Shown here: piece after piece, positions 26,247 to 34,756 of the stretch
Layout: each line of letters starts with the position of its first letter
Position numbering within the stretch: position 1 is the first letter of the stretch
Assembly: GCF_023555415.1 (NCBI RefSeq)
Contig: NZ_JAKRYL010000002.1
Coordinates: 186,001 to 250,000 of the forward strand
Source: Halalkalibacter alkaliphilus
GTDB taxonomy: Bacteria; Bacillota; Bacilli; Bacillales; Bacillaceae_D
Length of the DNA: 64,000 bases
Direction of reading: 5' to 3'
Program-made: the position numbers and the translations under genes
Notes under the pieces: generated by a model
The model's database searches: none
Told to the model about the DNA's origin: nothing
Seen by the model: only the letters and a program-made list of their open reading frames with translations

Positions 26247-27536
26247 ATGGCTACTTTTTTTAAAACTGGTAAAAGTGAAGTGGAAATCAAAGAATCAAAT
26301 ACGAAGGTACAAGAAATAGTAAGTGGAATCATAAAAGATGTTGAAGAAAATGGTGACAAAGCTGTTCGTGAATTAGCTGAAAAGTTTGATAACTGGAAAG
26401 CGGAAAGCTTTCGCTTAACGGATGAACAAATTGCTGAAATTGTGAATTCAGTTCCTGAACAAACAATTGAAGATATTAAGTTTGCACAAGCGCAGGTCCG
26501 CAACTTTGCAGAAAAGCAAAGAGAGTGTATTAAAGATCTTGAAGTAGAAACTTTGCCAGGTGTGACACTTGGACATAAAAATATTCCAGTGAATAGTGTA
26601 GGTTGTTACATTCCAGGCGGAAGGTATCCAATGGTTGCTTCAGCGCATATGAGTATTCTTACTGCCAAAGTTGCTGGAGTGAAGCGAGTGATTGGCTGCA
26701 CACCTCCAATAAAAGGAGAAATTCCTGCTGCAACGGTAACAGCAATGTATTTAGCTGGCGCTGATGAAATTTACATTTTAGGTGGCGTTCAAGCTATGAC
26801 AGCAATGGCCGTTGGAACAGAAACAATTGAGCCAGTAGATATGATTGTAGGACCTGGTAATGCGTTTGTTGCGGAAGCAAAGCGCCAATTATTTGGAAGA
26901 GTTGGAATTGACTTATTCGCTGGGCCAACTGAAACACTTGTAATCGCAGATGAAACATCAGATGCAGAAATCATTGCTACAGATTTACTTGGTCAAGCAG
27001 AGCACGGTCCAACATCTCCATCTGCTCTAATTACAACGTCTAAAACGTTAGCTGAAGAAACAGTAAAAGAAATTGAGCGTCAGCTTGAAACACTGCCTAC
27101 AGCGGATGTGGCAAGCGTAGCTTGGAATGATTATGGATCTATTATAATAGTAGATAGTTTAGAAGAGGCAGTAGTTGAAGCAGATAAACTAGCTTATGAG
27201 CACGTGGAAATCCTAACGGAAAACCCAGACTACTTCTTAGAGAACATGACAAACTTCGGTGCATTATTCTTAGGCCCTGAAACAAATGTTGCTTATGGAG
27301 ATAAAGTGATTGGAACGAACCATACACTTCCAACAAAAGGAGCGGCTAGATTCACTGGCGGTCTATGGGTTGGTAAGTACCTTAAGACATGCACATATCA
27401 AAAAGCTACTCCTGAAGCAAGTGTTGTTGTCGGTGAATATGGTTCTCGTCTATGTGAACTTGAAGGGTTCATGGGACATAAGGCTCAAGCTGACCTTCGC
27501 GTAAGACGTTACAAAAAAGAAAAAGTAAACAACTAA
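26247..27536 (+). CDS. HisD-family dehydrogenase, sulfopropanediol dehydrogenase (HpsN)-like
   Basis: 429-aa member of the histidinol dehydrogenase family. Zinc and catalytic residues are present ([18 protein letters not shown]). Several stretches resemble the HpsN branch (NAD-dependent oxidation of 2,3-dihydroxypropane-1-sulfonate to sulfolactate) rather than true His[28 protein letters not shown]-type region ([20 protein letters not shown]) and the end [15 protein letters not shown]. There are no his genes here; it is followed by a LacI regulator and a GntP permease, a catabolic layout. ATG 26247 has AGGGAGAG upstream. Substrate is inferred. Confidence 0.8.
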   Translation: MATFFKTGKSEVEIKESNTKVQEIVSGIIKDVEENGDKAVRELAEKFDNWKAESFRLTDEQIAEIVNSVPEQTIEDIKFAQAQVRNFAEKQRECIKDLEVETLPGVTLGHKNIPVNSVGCYIPGGRYPMVASAHMSILTAKVAGVKRVIGCTPPIKGEIPAATVTAMYLAGADEIYILGGVQAMTAMAVGTETIEPVDMIVGPGNAFVAEAKRQLFGRVGIDLFAGPTETLVIADETSDAEIIATDLLGQAEHGPTSPSALITTSKTLAEETVKEIERQLETLPTADVASVAWNDYGSIIIVDSLEEAVVEADKLAYEHVEILTENPDYFLENMTNFGALFLGPETNVAYGDKVIGTNHTLPTKGAARFTGGLWVGKYLKTCTYQKATPEASVVVGEYGSRLCELEGFMGHKAQADLRVRRYKKEKVNN

Positions 27537-27573
27537 ATATGATATAATTTCCCTGACACAAGGGGGAATAAAT

Positions 27574-28578
27574 ATGACCAAAAAGAAAGTTACTTCAATG
27601 GATGTTGCTAAATTAGCGGGTGTTTCGCAATCGACGGTTTCAAGAGTTTTTGGTTCAGGTGCTAATGTGTCAGAAAAAAAACGCAACCAAATTCTTGCTG
27701 CAGCAGAGAGGTTAGGTTATCAACCGAATGCTATCGCAAGAGGTTTGATCACTAATAAAACAAAAATGATTGGGATCGTGATGAGGAACATCCAAAATCC
27801 ATTCTATCCTGAAGTGCTTGAGAAATTTTATACAAAATTAGCGGAAAAAGGTTATCACTTAATTTTTATGAATTCAGAGCACAATCTAGTTGAAGAAGAT
27901 GAAATCAGTCATTTGATTGAATATCACGTCGATGGGGTTATTATTACCGACGCTTTGCTTTCTTCATCTGCTGTCAAGCGTTTTCTGAAAAATGATATTG
28001 CTGTGATTCTGTTTAACCGTTATATAGAAAATTCTAATTATAGTGCTGTGTTTTGTGATAATTATTTTGCAGGTCAGGAAATTGCTAATTATTTAGTTAG
28101 AACGGGACATAAGCATTTTGCCTTTATTTCTGGTCCATTAGAAACATCAACAACAATGGACCGGAAAAAAGGATTTGAAGAATCATTAGCGAAACATGGT
28201 TTTTTTGATGTAGCCGTTGAGATAGGTAACTATTCTTACGAAAGTGGATATGCGGCAGCAAAAACACTGCTACAATCAAACAAACCAATTGATAGCATTT
28301 TCTGCGGAAATGATATTACAGCACTTGGAGCGATGGATGCGGCTAAGTCATTAGGATTACGAGTGCCAAATGATCTTTCCGTTATCGGATTTGATGATAT
28401 TAGTATGGCTAGTTGGCCTTCCTATTCGTTAACTACATGGAAACAACCTGTTGATGCCATGGTTAATTCGACGGTTGAATTATTAATGAATGAGATGAAT
28501 GAGGAAGAGAAAAAAGCATCTATACATGCTTTACCAGGAGAACTAATCATTAGAGATTCTGTTAAAGATCGATTGTAA
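27574..28578 (+). CDS. LacI-family repressor
   Basis: 334-aa regulator: N-terminal HTH DVAKLAGVSQSTVSRVF, hinge around residue 50, and a periplasmic-binding-like effector domain ending with IRDSVKDRL. AAGGGGGAA precedes ATG 27574. It lies 37 bp after the dehydrogenase gene and very likely binds the paired ATACGTAT operators upstream of that gene, making the operon autoregulated and inducible by its sugar- or sulfonate-like substrate. Confidence 0.92.
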   Translation: MTKKKVTSMDVAKLAGVSQSTVSRVFGSGANVSEKKRNQILAAAERLGYQPNAIARGLITNKTKMIGIVMRNIQNPFYPEVLEKFYTKLAEKGYHLIFMNSEHNLVEEDEISHLIEYHVDGVIITDALLSSSAVKRFLKNDIAVILFNRYIENSNYSAVFCDNYFAGQEIANYLVRTGHKHFAFISGPLETSTTMDRKKGFEESLAKHGFFDVAVEIGNYSYESGYAAAKTLLQSNKPIDSIFCGNDITALGAMDAAKSLGLRVPNDLSVIGFDDISMASWPSYSLTTWKQPVDAMVNSTVELLMNEMNEEEKKASIHALPGELIIRDSVKDRL

Positions 28579-28654
28579 ATTTGTGGGCAAGAGATGAAAG
28601 GAAAACTTCTACTTCTGCCCACCTCTTTCTATAGATAAAAACTAGCATATAAAA

Positions 28655-28669
28655 AGGAAAGCGCTTTAT
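28655..28669 (+). promoter_or_regulatory. Catabolite-responsive-element-like site
   Basis: AGGAAAGCGCTTTATT: core AAAGCGCTTT resembles a cre site bound by CcpA, 58 bp upstream of the permease start. Confidence 0.5.
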
Positions 28670-28727
28670 TGGTTGTGTAAGATGAACTGCTAGTTTCAGA
28701 GCTTAGCAGGTTAAAGGAGAGAGAAAA

Positions 28728-30041
28728 ATGCTAAGTTTTATTGGACTAATTGGTGGACTGGCTCTACTAATTATTTTGACGGTTAGGGGAATGAATTTAT
28801 TAGTTGCTGCTCCTTTTGCAGCTTTACTTTGTGCAATCTTTAGTGGCTTACCAATTTTTCCACAATTGGCAGAAGCGGGAGCTGCTGACTTTTTAACGAG
28901 TTATATGAACACATTTTCTGGATTTGTGGCATCATGGTTTTTAATGTTTTTAGTTGGTGCGATATTCGGGAAGTTAATGGAAGATAGTGGCGCAGCAGAC
29001 AGTGTTGCTCGCTGGATCGTTGGGAAAATAGGAATGAAACAAGCGGCACTTGCTATTGTGATTGCGTGTGCGGTTCTTACGTATGGTGGAGTTAGCTTAT
29101 TTGTTGTAGCTTTTGCAGTATACCCGATGGCTGTCAGCTTATTTAAGAAAGCTGATTTACCAAGACGGTTTATCCCTGCTGCGTTAGGGTTTGGCTCCGT
29201 CACCTTCACGATGACTTCTGCGGGTTCACCTGAAATTCAAAACTGGATTCCGATTGAATTTTTAGGTACTACGCCATATGCCGCTTGGGAAGTTAGTTTA
29301 ATTGTTGCTGTTTTTATGATCATTTTTGGTTATTGGTGGTTAAAGCAGATGATTAAGAAAGCGGTAAACAATGGAGAAAGATTTGAAGCAAGAGACAATG
29401 ATCCAGAAGATAGTCGTGAGGATCTACCAAATCCATATATTAGTTTAATTCCACTAATTGTTGTGTTAGTTGTCACCTTCTTTACGCATGGCTTCTTAGA
29501 AAAGTCAGCACTGATTATTGCATTGTTATCAGGGGTGATTGCAACATATGTACTAAATTATAAATACTTCAAGAATTTCTCTAACGCTATTCAAGAAGGA
29601 ACAACAGGGGCTCTTATTGCTATTGGAAACACAGCAGCTGTTGTAGGCTTTGGTGGAGTAGCAAGAGAAACGCAAGCATTTGCTGATGCGGTAGCATTTA
29701 TGACGAACCTACCTGGTGCCCCATTAATTGGAAGTGCAGTTGCTATTTGTTTAATTGCAGGGGTAACGGGATCTTCTTCAGGTGGACAAGCAATTGCCTT
29801 GCCACTTCTCGCTCCACATTATTTAGAAATGGGAGTGAATGCTGATGCGATGCACAGAACAGCAGCACTTGCATCGGGTGCACTTGATTCCCTTCCACAT
29901 GGGGGATATGCTGTAACGACAATACGCGCCATTGCAGGAGAAACACACAAAGATGCGTATCCAGCATTTGGAGCTTTAACGGTTGTTGTTCCTCTTTTAG
30001 GTGTCGTGTTAGCAATTGCATTATTTGCAATCGGACTATAA
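28728..30041 (+). CDS. GntP-family permease
   Basis: 437-aa integral membrane transporter with about 12 hydrophobic segments, of the gluconate/H+ symporter (GntP) family. Seen: LLILTVRGMNLLVAAPFAAL, LFVVAFAVYPMA, TMTSAGSPEIQN and GVTGSSSGGQAIALP. AAAGGAGAGAG precedes ATG 28728. With the upstream dehydrogenase and LacI gene it forms a small-acid uptake and oxidation module; substrates of family members include gluconate, related sugar acids and 3-carbon acids. A cre-like site precedes it. Confidence 0.92.
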   Translation: MLSFIGLIGGLALLIILTVRGMNLLVAAPFAALLCAIFSGLPIFPQLAEAGAADFLTSYMNTFSGFVASWFLMFLVGAIFGKLMEDSGAADSVARWIVGKIGMKQAALAIVIACAVLTYGGVSLFVVAFAVYPMAVSLFKKADLPRRFIPAALGFGSVTFTMTSAGSPEIQNWIPIEFLGTTPYAAWEVSLIVAVFMIIFGYWWLKQMIKKAVNNGERFEARDNDPEDSREDLPNPYISLIPLIVVLVVTFFTHGFLEKSALIIALLSGVIATYVLNYKYFKNFSNAIQEGTTGALIAIGNTAAVVGFGGVARETQAFADAVAFMTNLPGAPLIGSAVAICLIAGVTGSSSGGQAIALPLLAPHYLEMGVNADAMHRTAALASGALDSLPHGGYAVTTIRAIAGETHKDAYPAFGALTVVVPLLGVVLAIALFAIGL

Positions 30042-30050
30042 TGAATAATA

Positions 30051-30092
30051 ATGATCCAGCATGAATGATAGATCGTGCTGGGTCATTTTTTG
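30051..30092 (+). terminator. Terminator of permease operon
   Basis: ATGATCCAGCATGA / TCGTGCTGGGTCAT stem followed by TTTTTTG. Confidence 0.9.
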
Positions 30093-30111
30093 TTTTATAA
30101 AATAATTTTGA

Positions 30112-30138
30112 ACGCTCCATAGGTGTATGCATAGCATA
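30112..30138 (+). promoter_or_regulatory. SigK-type promoter of coat-like gene
   Basis: AC at 30112-30113, 16-bp spacer, CATAGCATA at 30130-30138, which fits the SigK consensus (AC, CATANNNTA). The gene starts 37 bp downstream. Confidence 0.65.
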
Positions 30139-30174
30139 GATATTGTAACTATGTATCGAAGGGAGCGATTGTAA

Positions 30175-30885
30175 ATGAATCATTATTCACATAACCACTG
30201 GCAACAACCAGTAAGCCAATCAACTTGTCCAGGGTGGGAAATCCAAAAGCCAAAGCAAGCTGCTAAAGGATGTAAGTGCGGTAAATGCGGAACTACCCCT
30301 ATGGACTTTCCAGGGGCTGGTATACAACACGCACCAGTGGGAGCAGGCCACCAAATGCCGGGGCCAGGATTTCCGGGAGGAGGAATGCCTCACGCACCAG
30401 TGGGAGCAGGCCACCAAATGCCGGGGCCAGGATTTCCGGGAGGAGGAATGCCTCACGCACCAGTGGGAGCAGGCCACCAAATGCCGGGGCCAGGATTTCC
30501 GGGAGGAGGAATGCCTCACGCACCAGTGGGAGCAGGGCAAATGCCGGGGCCAGGATTTCCGGGAGGAGGAATGCCTCACGCGCCAGTGGGAGCGGGACAA
30601 ATGCCGGGACCAGGATTTCCGGGAGGAGGAATGCCTCACGCACCAGTTGACCAATGGGGAGCAGGGCAAATGCCAGGCGCAGGGTTTCCAGGTGCGGGAA
30701 TGCCTCAAGTACCAGCTGGTCAATGGGGAGAAGCTGGACCAGGATTCCCTGGGCATGATGAACCATTTACACCGGATAGTGCTGACTGGCAAGCCGGTCA
30801 AACAACACAAATGAATCCGTGGGATAATAACAACTGGAATAACGACAATTGGAATAATAACAATTGGGACAATAATTGGGATTAA
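30175..30885 (+). CDS. Repeat-rich spore-coat-like protein
   Basis: 236-aa low-complexity protein. Residues 1-45 include a Cys cluster (GCKCGKCG) and CPGWEIQKP; residues ~53-180 are tandem copies of a Gly/Pro/Met/His unit (MPGPGFPGGGMPHAPVGAG plus HQ in three copies); the C-terminus is Asn/Trp/Asp-rich (NPWDNNNWNNDNW). No enzyme domain. Composition, Cys cluster and a SigK-type promoter point to a late mother-cell coat or crust protein. GAAGGGAG precedes ATG 30175. No homologue recognised by name. Confidence 0.8.
   Translation: MNHYSHNHWQQPVSQSTCPGWEIQKPKQAAKGCKCGKCGTTPMDFPGAGIQHAPVGAGHQMPGPGFPGGGMPHAPVGAGHQMPGPGFPGGGMPHAPVGAGHQMPGPGFPGGGMPHAPVGAGQMPGPGFPGGGMPHAPVGAGQMPGPGFPGGGMPHAPVDQWGAGQMPGAGFPGAGMPQVPAGQWGEAGPGFPGHDEPFTPDSADWQAGQTTQMNPWDNNNWNNDNWNNNNWDNNWD
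30331..30708 (+). repeat. 63/60-bp coding tandem repeat
   Basis: Three identical 63-bp units (30331-30393, 30394-30456, 30457-30519), two 60-bp units lacking one codon (30520-30579, 30580-30639) and a degenerate sixth (30640-30708). Identity at silent positions in the first three indicates recent expansion by slippage or unequal crossing over. Confidence 0.95.
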
Positions 30886-30975
30886 TAGGAAACATTAGTG
30901 AACGGAGCGGTCACTAAAGCTTGGAATACAATTAGTTTAGCTAGCCTTAAGAGCACAAACCTGCTCCTCTCGAAG

Positions 30976-31020
30976 GCACTGAAAAAGGTGATAGCCGTAC
31001 CTTTTTCAGTGCACTCCTTT
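30976..31020. terminator. Hairpin with ACTGAAAAAGG core
   Basis: Fourteen-bp perfect stem GCACTGAAAAAGGT / ACCTTTTTCAGTGC (30976-30989 with 30999-31012); lies between convergent genes. Its core recurs at several other sites in the window. Confidence 0.75.
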
Positions 31021-31030
31021 TCTCAAGGCT

Positions 31031-31564
31031 TTATGTTAATTCCTCTAAAATCCAGGGAGCTGCTGCTAATAAGTGAGGGAACACAATGTTTGCCTGTGCA
31101 GAATTATCTGTTTCGTCACCAATAAATACAGTTTTACAGCCGGCTTTTTTACCTGCCTCGATGTCAGGTTCGCGATCTCCCACCATAATGCTAGATGATA
31201 AATTTATATTATGAGTGGAAGCTAAATCCAAAAGCATTTGTGCTTCTGGTTTTCGACATGCACAACCAGCTTTAGGTTTATGAGGACAATACATAATATC
31301 ATCAATATGAGCTCCGTATTTTGCTAGTTCTTCTACCATTCTTTTGTGAACCTTTATTAAAGATGCTTCTTTCATAAATCCAAGTCCCACACCACCTTGA
31401 TTTGTAACAACGAATGTTGGAATACATGCCTCATTAAACAGACGTATTGCTTCACCAACGCCTTCTAATAAGTAAAATTGACTAGGGTTGTTCACGAATT
31501 TAACCCTTTTACTTAACACTTCATTTATAACCCCATCGCGGTCTAGAAAAACAGCTTTATTCAT
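31031..31564 (-). CDS. HAD-IIIA phosphatase, GmhB-like
   Basis: 177-aa HAD hydrolase of the histidinol-phosphatase / heptose bisphosphate phosphatase group. Seen: FLDRDGVIN (nucleophile Asp), VTNQGGV, the zinc-binding cysteine motif CPHKPKAGCACRKP typical of GmhB, and MVGDREPDIEAG. ATG 31564 has GGAGG six bases before it; the frame opens at 31600. Substrate is not certain: GmhB acts on D,D-heptose 1,7-bisphosphate, but Gram-positive relatives may act on other sugar phosphates. Single gene. Confidence 0.85.
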   Translation of the reverse strand: MNKAVFLDRDGVINEVLSKRVKFVNNPSQFYLLEGVGEAIRLFNEACIPTFVVTNQGGVGLGFMKEASLIKVHKRMVEELAKYGAHIDDIMYCPHKPKAGCACRKPEAQMLLDLASTHNINLSSSIMVGDREPDIEAGKKAGCKTVFIGDETDNSAQANIVFPHLLAAAPWILEELT

Positions 31565-31754
31565 AATAACCTCCACTTTAGAAACAAAAAAATCAACCAC
31601 ATTGTTTACGATTTGCCTTATTGATTTTATGACTAAGTTGTTATTAACATTGGATCCTCTTTAAGATATATATCCTCTTTTGACAAGAATATCTTTTGCT
31701 TTAGGTAAACAAAATAATCATTGCACGAAAATGATTATTGAGGGGCGATGCTTT

Positions 31755-32162
31755 GTGAAATGGCAAAAAGCACTACTAACAACACTTCAACGTCATCAAG
31801 GAAAAAAAATAGCGTTAGCGGTTGATACATCAACAAACGAAGTCAATACAGAATTAATTGATAACATCATTTCTTTATTTGCACAATTAAACCCGGAAAC
31901 ACAACTCGTTCAGTCCGATTTTAAAATAAGAGATGTCTCTTCAATTGATAAAGCAAAAGTGACGTATTATAAACACGGAAAATCTTCATATACGGAAGTT
32001 CTGGAATGGGGAGAAACTGAAAATATCGACATTTTATTTTATATTACAGATGTAACGGGTTATTTTTATGAAGATTTAAAGGTAGAATATGACGTTATGT
32101 GGTTAGTTCCGAATGATTTTGTTCCTAAGGTGCCTTTCGGTAAGACACTAAAAATAGCATAA
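31755..32162 (+). CDS. Stand-alone VWA-like domain (DUF2201 C-terminal type)
   Basis: 135-aa protein. It resembles the C-terminal VWA-like half of metallopeptidase-related DUF2201 proteins: KKIALAVDTSTNEV (MIDAS position, but DTSTN rather than DxSxS), LVQSDFKI, DILFYITDVTGYF and the end VPFGKTLKI. The N-terminal half normally fused to it is missing. GTG 31755 follows GAGGGGCG; the frame opens at 31680. Possibly a truncated derivative that kept a binding role. Family call is from memory of the motif order. Confidence 0.6.
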   Translation: MKWQKALLTTLQRHQGKKIALAVDTSTNEVNTELIDNIISLFAQLNPETQLVQSDFKIRDVSSIDKAKVTYYKHGKSSYTEVLEWGETENIDILFYITDVTGYFYEDLKVEYDVMWLVPNDFVPKVPFGKTLKIA

Positions 32163-32172
32163 CGTAACATAA

Positions 32173-32208
32173 AGAGCATCAGGCTGTAATGAGACTGATG
32201 CTTTTTTG
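32173..32208 (+). terminator. Terminator
   Basis: AGCATCAG / CTGATGCT stem (32175-32182 with 32195-32202), then TTTTTTG. Confidence 0.82.
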
Positions 32209-32214
32209 TTGCAT

Positions 32215-32253
32215 AAAAGAAAAGAGGATAAGTCGTTTTGACTTATCCTCTTT
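32215..32253 (-). terminator. Terminator of YrzQ-like gene
   Basis: AAAGAGGATAAGTC / GACTTATCCTCTTT stem; on the minus strand it continues TTCTTTTATG. Confidence 0.8.
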
Positions 32254-32256
32254 CAC

Positions 32257-32442
32257 TTAACGTTGGTTTTGGTTTTGACCTTGGCCTAACATATCTTTGA
32301 GGGGTTCCATCATGTTCATGTTGCCCCCGCCATTATTTCTGTTTCGCATCATCGTATAGGCAGCTGCTCCAACTCCTAAGCCTACAACAGACATCATTAA
32401 ACCATTTCCGTTTCTTTTACGTTTACGACCAAACATTTGCAT
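32257..32442 (-). CDS. Small YrzQ/DUF3918-like protein
   Basis: 61-aa protein with a basic N-terminus (FGRKRKRNGNG), one short hydrophobic segment (LMMSVVGLGVGAAAYTMM) and a polar Gly/Asn/Gln tail. Size and layout resemble small YrzQ-type proteins of Bacillaceae; function unknown. AGGGGGAAG precedes ATG 32442. Confidence 0.6.
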   Translation of the reverse strand: MQMFGRKRKRNGNGLMMSVVGLGVGAAAYTMMRNRNNGGGNMNMMEPLKDMLGQGQNQNQR

Positions 32443-32661
32443 TTTGCTTCCCCCTTCAAAATTGTTTGAATCTGTGTATCAAACATTAGTTATGATCAGT
32501 TTTTTCGTGCAGAGTTATGCGTCGAGTTTCTTGCCAACTTATGTTAGACAATAAATTCAGTTCAATATTTCATAAATTTACCAATGAAAATAGTCTATAT
32601 ATTGAACAACTATGATGAACAATAATGAACAATAAAAATACAAAACAAGGGAGCAAAAAAA

Positions 32662-33567
32662 ATGAAAAGAACAATTATCTTTGTTGCTTTAATGAGTGCA
32701 TTTCTACTACTTATTGTCGGTTGTCAAGAAGATCAAAATGCAATGGAAGGAGTAGGGGTTGGAGAAGGGCAAATTTCAAGTGATTTTACAACAGCATCAA
32801 GTGAACAATACCCTCACACAAAACCAATCCAAGTCCAACATGCAAAATATGACTTTGAAGTACAACACTCTGTTCAAATGTCTAGAGACGAAATTGCAAG
32901 ATTGCTACCGGGTGACGTAATGCAGCATTTGCCTGAAGGTGCTAATCAATTAACGCCAGAAGATATTGCTCGGCTTTTACCAGAAGGAGCAACAAGACTT
33001 TCTCCTGAGGATATTGCTGAACGTTTACGTGGAGGGATGCCACCAGGGCAAGGGGGCGGACCGGCTCCTGAACCTGAAGTTGTTCAACCAGAGCAACCTG
33101 CACAGCAACAACCTGAAGCGCCTGTAGAGCAACAGCCAGAAGCACCAGCTCAACAAGAAGAGACACCTCAAGCAGAAACAACTGAGGGAATTAGTGAGAT
33201 TGAGCAAAGGGTTATTGAACTAACAAATGTGGAAAGAAGAAATAATGGGTTACCAGATTTGCAGGCAGACGCACCACTTAGCAATGTTGCGAGAGTAAAG
33301 TCGAATGATATGCAAGAAAATAACTATTTTTCACATACTAGTCCAACATATGGATCTCCTTTTGATATGATCAGGGACCACGATATTTCTTATCAAGCTG
33401 CAGCAGAAAATATTGCCCAAGGTCAACGTTCAGCAGAAGAAGTCGTACAAGCATGGATGAATAGTGAAGGACACCGAGCAAATATTTTAAATGGTTCATA
33501 TACACATATTGGTGTCGGGTACCAAGAGAATGGACACTATTGGACACAAATGTTCATAACTCGTTAA
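32662..33567 (+). CDS. CAP (SCP/PR1)-domain lipoprotein
   Basis: 301-aa surface lipoprotein: signal with lipobox LIVGC (Cys 21), a region with three imperfect repeats (SRDEIARLLPG, TPEDIARLLPEG, SPEDIAERLRGG), a Pro/Gln/Glu-rich spacer (about residues 130-175), and a C-terminal CAP domain (about residues 180-301; VIELTNVERRNNGLP, SNDMQENNYFSHTSP, AAENIAQGQ, WMNSEGHRANIL). CAP proteins of Bacillus (YkwD type) are cell-wall or spore associated; catalytic activity is uncertain. GGGAGC precedes ATG 32662. Confidence 0.9.
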   Translation: MKRTIIFVALMSAFLLLIVGCQEDQNAMEGVGVGEGQISSDFTTASSEQYPHTKPIQVQHAKYDFEVQHSVQMSRDEIARLLPGDVMQHLPEGANQLTPEDIARLLPEGATRLSPEDIAERLRGGMPPGQGGGPAPEPEVVQPEQPAQQQPEAPVEQQPEAPAQQEETPQAETTEGISEIEQRVIELTNVERRNNGLPDLQADAPLSNVARVKSNDMQENNYFSHTSPTYGSPFDMIRDHDISYQAAAENIAQGQRSAEEVVQAWMNSEGHRANILNGSYTHIGVGYQENGHYWTQMFITR

Positions 33568-33580
33568 AAAAAAGAAGTAA

Positions 33581-33650
33581 AAACAGGCTCAAGGTAAGGC
33601 AAGAAGGTATTATCAACCTTAGTGCTTCCTCAATGGAGCCTGTTTTTCTT
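33581..33650. terminator. Bidirectional terminator
   Basis: AAACAGGCTC (33581-33590) pairs with GAGCCTGTTT (33636-33645) followed by TTTCTTTATT; the 45-nt loop holds further pairing (AAGGT..ACCTT). Convergent genes. Confidence 0.75.
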
Positions 33651-33656
33651 TATTAT

Positions 33657-34718
33657 CTATAATTTGGCATCGAGAATCATCTCTAATAAACGTAACCGAT
33701 CTCGATCATTCACATGATTAAACGTGCGATTTAAAAGATGATCCGAATCTACTCGATGCACCAAAACAAGGTTTTCTTTTGGAACAATATCTATTGATTG
33801 ACCGTAACGGCCAATTGCTGAGTACAAACCTAAATCTTGAAATCGACCATTATCCGCTACCCACCACATATACCCATATCCATATTCTTTAGAAGCTGGT
33901 ACAGCTGTATGCTTAGATGTACTTGTTTTGATCCACTCTTTTGGAATCAACTGTTTTCCAGCCCATTGACCATTTTGAAGATACAATTGCCCGAATCTAG
34001 CCATATCTCTTGCGGACATTCGGAATAAGTAAGATGGATGGATCGTACGGTTAAGCTCATACTTATAGAAAGAATCTTCCGGTGTATAGTCTTCCATACC
34101 AAGAGGAAGGGCAATTCTTTCATGAAATTCGCTGAAGAGATCTGTGTTCGTTTTTTCATTAAAGATCGTTCCTAAAACATTGAAATCCCAGTTATTATAA
34201 TGAAAGTACGTTCCAGGTATATAGGCTTCACGTTCTGGACGATTCCATCTCATCATTAACGACTCCTCGCCAGCCCTTAAAAAAATACCAGAACGAGAGG
34301 TGAGGAGGTCTTCGACTTTTGCTTTTTGTTCTAAAACGGATAAGGGGTCATGGTCTGAGACAGCTAGTTCCTCTAATGTATCATCTAGATGAATGATCCC
34401 GTTTTCAATATGAATGCCGTAGAGGGCACTTAAAAAGCTTTTCCTTACCGAATGAACATTGCTTTTTTTGGTGACATCTCCCCATTCGACGAGAACCTTT
34501 CCATCATAAATGACCATGACAGCAGTTGAGCCAAGTGAATTATAAAATTTTTTTGCTTCATTTAATTTCTTTTTAGACCAACCTGCTTCTTCTGGATGAG
34601 TGTGGTATTCCCAAGTTGAATCCCCTTGAGTGGTTGAATGTTTGCAACTAATAAGGCTGAAAGCTAAAATAGGAACCATTCCTGCAAGCAGCATGAGTTT
34701 CCTTTTTCGTCCAATCAT
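33657..34718 (-). CDS. Serine beta-lactamase-like hydrolase, lipoprotein
   Basis: 353-aa protein of the beta-lactamase / penicillin-binding-protein-like family (class C, AmpC-fold esterases and carboxypeptidases). Signal ends in lipobox LISC (Cys 25). Catalytic SxxK is SVRK in HSVRKSFLSALYG; YNNW is consistent with the YxN motif (HYNNWDFNVLG); YGYMWW follows as in relatives. Likely anchored outside the membrane and acting on peptidoglycan-like or ester substrates; not evidence of antibiotic resistance. It lies 38 bp downstream of the acyltransferase gene (same strand). Confidence 0.88.
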   Translation of the reverse strand: MIGRKRKLMLLAGMVPILAFSLISCKHSTTQGDSTWEYHTHPEEAGWSKKKLNEAKKFYNSLGSTAVMVIYDGKVLVEWGDVTKKSNVHSVRKSFLSALYGIHIENGIIHLDDTLEELAVSDHDPLSVLEQKAKVEDLLTSRSGIFLRAGEESLMMRWNRPEREAYIPGTYFHYNNWDFNVLGTIFNEKTNTDLFSEFHERIALPLGMEDYTPEDSFYKYELNRTIHPSYLFRMSARDMARFGQLYLQNGQWAGKQLIPKEWIKTSTSKHTAVPASKEYGYGYMWWVADNGRFQDLGLYSAIGRYGQSIDIVPKENLVLVHRVDSDHLLNRTFNHVNDRDRLRLLEMILDAKL

Positions 34719-34756
34719 AATGATGCACCCTAACTTAAGTATGTTTGTTGATATGT

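Noticed and set aside
26247-27536. Annotation as biosynthetic histidinol dehydrogenase (hisD)
   Set aside because: No his genes nearby, LacI/GntP neighbours, and HpsN-like sequence around the C-terminal substrate region.
30331-30708. CRISPR-like direct repeats
   Set aside because: Units are contiguous, in frame and coding, with no unique spacers.
30220-30810. Long antisense and alternate-frame ORFs over the coat-like repeat gene
   Set aside because: They exist because a 63-bp repeat (multiple of three) keeps all frames open; they have no RBS and repeat-driven composition.
33657-34718. Beta-lactamase resistance determinant
   Set aside because: Lipoprotein with SVRK and class C-like fold is typical of housekeeping esterases/carboxypeptidases in Bacillus.
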